DNA of 64,000 bases from Bacteroidales bacterium (GTDB taxonomy: Bacteria; Bacteroidota; Bacteroidia; Bacteroidales; Lentimicrobiaceae), in the NCBI GenBank assembly GCA_016788045.1, contig JAEUTG010000036.1, positions 1 through 64,000 of the forward strand. The letters are read 5' to 3'. Both the position numbers and the translations under genes were made by a program. Below, piece after piece: positions 60,623 through 64,000 of the stretch; position 1 is the stretch's first letter; the number at the start of each line of letters is the position of its first letter. Below the pieces are notes generated by a model. The model was not told the DNA's origin and ran no database searches. It saw nothing but the letters and a program-made list of their open reading frames with translations.

Positions 60623-62970
60623 ATGAAAGCAAATCTACACTTAAAAATTTCAGGAATTATTCTGACCCTTCTTTTATTGTCGAACCTTAACACCTTCGCA
60701 CAGATCACCTTACTGTCGCCGAATGGTGGAGAGACCTGGGTGAACGGGAATATGGAATTGATTGCTTTTGAGTATTCAGGCAATGGCACTTATGTTGCTG
60801 TTGAATACTCAGCCGACAACGGCAACTATTATCAGGTTGTTGAATATCTGGAAGTACAACCCGGAACAAACGATGCGTTGCTGTACAAAATTATCCTGTT
60901 TCGGATCAGGCCCGTATGAGGGTATCGGATGTGAACAATCCGGCACTTTCTGATGAAAGCGATGCAGCTTTTACTGTAACATACCCGGCTTATACTTTTT
61001 ATACCCCATACTATGGAGATGTCTTTTACCAGGGACTTCCGGTTAATGTGCAGTGGAATTCGCTTAACGGAGCCCCTACTGACCTCGAATTGTCAGCAGA
61101 TGGTGGAAATACCTGGCAGCTGATCGCTACCGGATTGACGGTTCAGTCGTACACGTTTACAGCTCCTGAAGTTGATTCAGACAACTGCGTGCTGAAACTT
61201 TCAGAAACTGCTAACCCCGAAAACAACGCCATCAGCTATCCCTTCAGCATCACTCCTCAGCCTCAGATTACCGTTACAAGTCCGAATGGTGGTGAAGTAT
61301 GGAATTACCAAGATCTTGTCACCATCAGCTGGACAGGCTCAAATCTGCCCGATTTTGTAACGGTTGATTATTCACTCGACAACGGCCTTACATGGATAAA
61401 CCTCTGGTATTCAATGAGTGATCCCGATGGCGGTACTGACCAGATCAGTGTTCCACAAGCCTCTTCATCACTGGCTAAAATCAGGATCAGCCTGCCCTAC
61501 CACCCTTCGGTTTACGATGAGAGCGACAATGTTTTCACCATCGTTACCCCACCTTTTATCATCTACAGTCCCCAGGAAAACAGCCGCTATTATACCGGTC
61601 AGCCCATCGAAGCAAGCTGGTATTCTTTCGAACCAATGGAAGTGGATGTTGCACTTTCTACCGATGGAGGCATCACCTTTGAAACGATTGAAACCAACAT
61701 CTATTCCCAGTACTACGGCTATTCCACCTTTAACGCCCCTGCTGAAGCTTCTGCCAATTGTGTGCTGAAAGTCTCGAAAAGCAGCGACCCGTCGATTTAC
61801 ACACTCAGCAGCGTATTTCAGACGGTACAGGCACCGGTATTGTCAATTGTTTCGCCCAACGGTGGTGAAATCATCGACAACGATTCATCTTATGAAATCG
61901 TATTCGACTATGATGGAGAGACTCTTTATTATACATATCTCCAGATTGATTTCTCCAATGACAACGGACAGACCTGGCAGGTTTTGGACTACATTTATTA
62001 CCTTGGCGAGCAGAATTCCTACACCTGGCAAACTCCGGCATCAACCTCAGCGCAGTGCCTGATCAGGATTACCGATTATTATTATCCATTCATCACCGCC
62101 ACGAGTGCTTCACCTTTCAGGATTGAAGATTTTCCGGAAATTCAGATCTGTATGGTCGGGGTTGATACGCTGTCAGGAAAAAACATGATCGCATGGAACA
62201 AACCGGTGAGTTCGCTGATCAGCGAATACGTTGTCCTCAAGGAAGGAAACCAGGCGAATCAATACGATGAGATTGCCGCAGTTCCGGCTGATGAGCCAGC
62301 ACTCTTTATTGACCTTTCTTCAAATCCCCGTGAGAAAGCAACCCGGTATAAAATCACTTTCCGTGACGAGGAAGGTAACCTTTACCCGGCTGGTGATTTT
62401 CATCAGACCATGCACCTCACCATCAGCAAGGGTGTGGGTGAATCATGGAACCTGATCTGGAGTCCGTACCTGGGTTTTGATGTAGAATCCTACAACATCT
62501 ATCGCGGAGCCACTCCATCGGAAATGGAACTCATCGGTACAGTTTCGGGCAATTTCACCTCGTATTCCGATTTCAACGCACTTCCGGGTTTTGTGTATTA
62601 CATGGTGGAAGTGATCAATCCGAACGATTGTTCAACCGGAGAACGCAGTCAGCGACTGAGCAGCAGTATGTCGAACATTGCCACCAACTATGCCGTGGGC
62701 ATGGAAGACAATCTCCTGTCATCTTCCCTGATGGTTTACCCGAATCCGGCAACTGAACACCTCCGCATCAGCCTTCCTTCAGAAAAGAACGGAACATCAA
62801 TATTGCAGATCCGCAACATGGCAGGTAGTCTTGTTGTCGATGAGCAACTGAGCTCAACAGCGCTTTCATCCGGAACCGATCTGAATGTTTCAGCACTCAG
62901 ACCCGGTATTTACACCCTCATGGTTATCTCTCCGGAAGGCACTGCAACCAATCGATTTGTGAAGAAATAA
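60623..62970 (+). pseudogene. T9SS-secreted SPNGGE-repeat protein, interrupted by a frameshift
   Basis: Two reading frames form one gene. Frame one (60623-60919) has a signal peptide (to about residue 26, NTFAQ) and the first repeat (ITLLSPNGGETW). Frame two, open from about 60844 and holding its first ATG at 60916, continues with VQNYPVSDQARMRVSDVNNP. Inserting one base near 60882 joins them into about 780 residues. Repeats start with ITVTSPNGGEVW and LSIVSPNGGEI, like Kre9/KNH-type cell-surface modules. A fibronectin-like region and a T9SS sorting domain (VYPNPATEHLRISL, ending RFVKK) follow. The function is unknown; an adhesive or structural surface role is plausible. The shift could be a real mutation or a sequencing error. 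Confidence 0.8.
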
Positions 62971-63012
62971 GTTTGCATTCATCGGATTCAGGTAATTTTT
63001 GCAACACTTACC

Positions 63013-63046
63013 CACAGGCTGTCTCTAAAGGCAGCCTGTGTTGTTT
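63013..63046 (+). terminator. Terminator after the T9SS repeat gene
   Basis: CACAGGCTG (63013-63021) pairs with CAGCCTGTG (63032-63040), followed by TTGTTTT. It lies 42 bases after the stop codon at 62970. Confidence 0.8.
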
Positions 63047-63215
63047 TCAGGAGTCCTTAACAGCCGGCTTTCCCCCATCAGTTCTCCGATGCGGGTGAGA
63101 CATGAAATCCGGCAGGCTACCTTGCTTCAGATCAGAAAAATGCCTCACCAGGAATTACGCTCCGTTCCGGTGTAAAAACATGAAGATGAAGGCCAGAAAG
63201 GATGATTCCGACGTT

Positions 63216-63246
63216 AAAAAAACATCTCCGCCGGAGCGGAGATGTT
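63216..63246 (-). terminator. Terminator of the minus-strand GH26 gene
   Basis: On the minus strand AACATCTCCGC and GCGGAGATGTT form an 11-bp stem around TCCG, followed by a T run. It lies 66 bases beyond the GH26 stop at 63313. Confidence 0.88.
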
Positions 63247-63312
63247 ACACACACTATAACCAAACAACCTCCAACCAAAGAGGATCTTTTGACTGATCAG
63301 GAACTGCGGATT

Positions 63313-63999
63313 TCAGGAACCGGCAGTATCAGTATACAGATCAAGGATGTCCCTGAGCAATGCAATTCTTTCATTGTTAATAAATTCCACAAAGTCAGCT
63401 GCTGAACCGTGTCCCGGATAGGGCAGAAAATGATGGTCATGTTTGTAATTCCGCCAGAACAGTACCCAGGATACTGAACTGGTCAGATCGCTGTGAAGCA
63501 GACATGGAAGAAGTTTCTCTGTAAAAAAGCGGTGATCGGCCACATTGGTACATCCGGTTTCAGTAAAAGCAGCAATTTTATACTTTTTTCTGGCGATTCC
63601 GGTAATAATTTCCAGGTTTCTGACAAGCTTCTCCGGTTGATTGGTTCGCAGAGACTGGTAATCGTCAAGGCCGATTACATCGACTACATCATCGCCCGGA
63701 TACCTGTCGAGGTATTCTGTCGGGGAGGTAAAACCTACATCCGGTGAGAATGCGATCAGCAGATTGTTCAGATGGTGTTTGTTACGAAGGTATTGTATGG
63801 TAAACCGGTAAAGTTCAATGTATTCATTTTTCGAGCAATGAATGCTACCCCACCAGAACCAGTTTCCGGTATGTTCGTGCCATGGTCTGAAAACAATGGG
63901 AATTAACTCACCGGAACTGTTTTTCAGACTGGAAAGAAAGGCAGCCACCCGGTCGAGGCTGAGGATCAGTTTATCGTGGTGTTGTCCGCCTGGCAGCAA
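63313..63999 (-). CDS. GH26 beta-mannanase, 5' part beyond the window
   Basis: The C-terminal 228 residues of a GH26 enzyme; the frame runs off the right edge, so the internal Met at 63999 is not taken as the start. The acid/base Glu is in RPWHEHTGNWFWWG (codon at 63874-63876) and the nucleophile Glu in AAFTETGCTN (codon at 63559-63561). Both active-site stretches closely resemble the GH26 at 42092 (RPWHEHNGDWFWWG, ALTETGLEG). The protein ends shortly after the barrel (LYTDTAGS) with no T9SS tail, so it may be periplasmic or surface-anchored through its missing N-terminus. It points towards the mannan locus and may open a second mannan gene group to the right. Confidence 0.9.
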   Translation of the reverse strand: MLPGGQHHDKLILSLDRVAAFLSSLKNSSGELIPIVFRPWHEHTGNWFWWGSIHCSKNEYIELYRFTIQYLRNKHHLNNLLIAFSPDVGFTSPTEYLDRYPGDDVVDVIGLDDYQSLRTNQPEKLVRNLEIITGIARKKYKIAAFTETGCTNVADHRFFTEKLLPCLLHSDLTSSVSWVLFWRNYKHDHHFLPYPGHGSAADFVEFINNERIALLRDILDLYTDTAGS

Positions 64000-64000
64000 C

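Larger units (their letters stand above)
62971..63312. other. Intergenic region between convergent genes at the right edge
   Basis: No credible gene is seen. The region contains one terminator for each flanking gene, at 63013-63046 (+) and 63216-63246 (-), with unremarkable sequence between them. Confidence 0.65.

Overview
The window reads as a chromosomal segment of a Bacteroidota bacterium, probably Bacteroidales-like. The evidence is SusC/SusD-type genes, a one-protein hybrid two-component regulator, several proteins with a C-terminal type IX secretion (T9SS) tail, a DUF2723 membrane protein, and promoters of the TTTG / TAnnTTTG class typical of this phylum. The species cannot be named from sequence reading alone.

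Layout. Positions 1-400 hold a cluster of short GC-rich palindromes and a terminator. 401-3478 (-) is a DUF2723 membrane glycosyltransferase-like protein. 3874-9041 (+) is tRNA-Gln followed by rimP-nusA-infB. 9114-13971 (-) holds an exported and a cytoplasmic superoxide dismutase, a TonB-dependent receptor and a small carboxypeptidase-regulatory-like protein, followed by rpmB (L28). 14556-18023 (-) is a large sensor-like protein with a PEP-synthase-type ATP-grasp region. It diverges from a LuxR-family regulator (18172, +) whose receiver lacks the phosphoacceptor aspartate. 18925-23387 (+) carries radA, three envelope proteins of unknown function and a CvfB-like S1 protein. 23456-27665 holds a fatty acid desaturase (-), a sensor histidine kinase (+) and a T9SS-secreted protein (+).

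The main accessory region is 27672-60299, a polysaccharide utilisation locus that most likely targets beta-mannan. A GH2 beta-mannosidase (-) diverges from the hybrid two-component regulator (HTCS). Then, all on the + strand, come SusC, SusD, an IPT/TIG surface glycan-binding lipoprotein, GH26 mannanase, a GH5-like mannanase, a stand-alone beta-sandwich protein without signal peptide, an aldo/keto reductase, a second GH26 with PKD and discoidin domains, two large paralogous GH2 enzymes flanking a CBM6-like protein, a GlcG/HbpS-like protein, a GH30-like enzyme and a DUF5060 GH-A enzyme. By family, secreted endo-mannanases would cut the chain, SusC/D and the binding protein would import oligomers, and the GH2 enzymes would release monomers. 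The HTCS would switch the set on.

After the locus come a frameshifted T9SS gene (60623-62970) and, entering from the right edge on the - strand, the C-terminal part of a third GH26. The most unusual observations are the palindrome cluster at the left edge, a 23-bp operator-like dyad shared by the cytoplasmic SOD and the frameshifted gene, terminator-like hairpins just upstream of rimP and of the first GH26, the degenerate receiver next to the PEP-binding sensor, and cytoplasmic-looking proteins of uncertain role inside the mannan locus.
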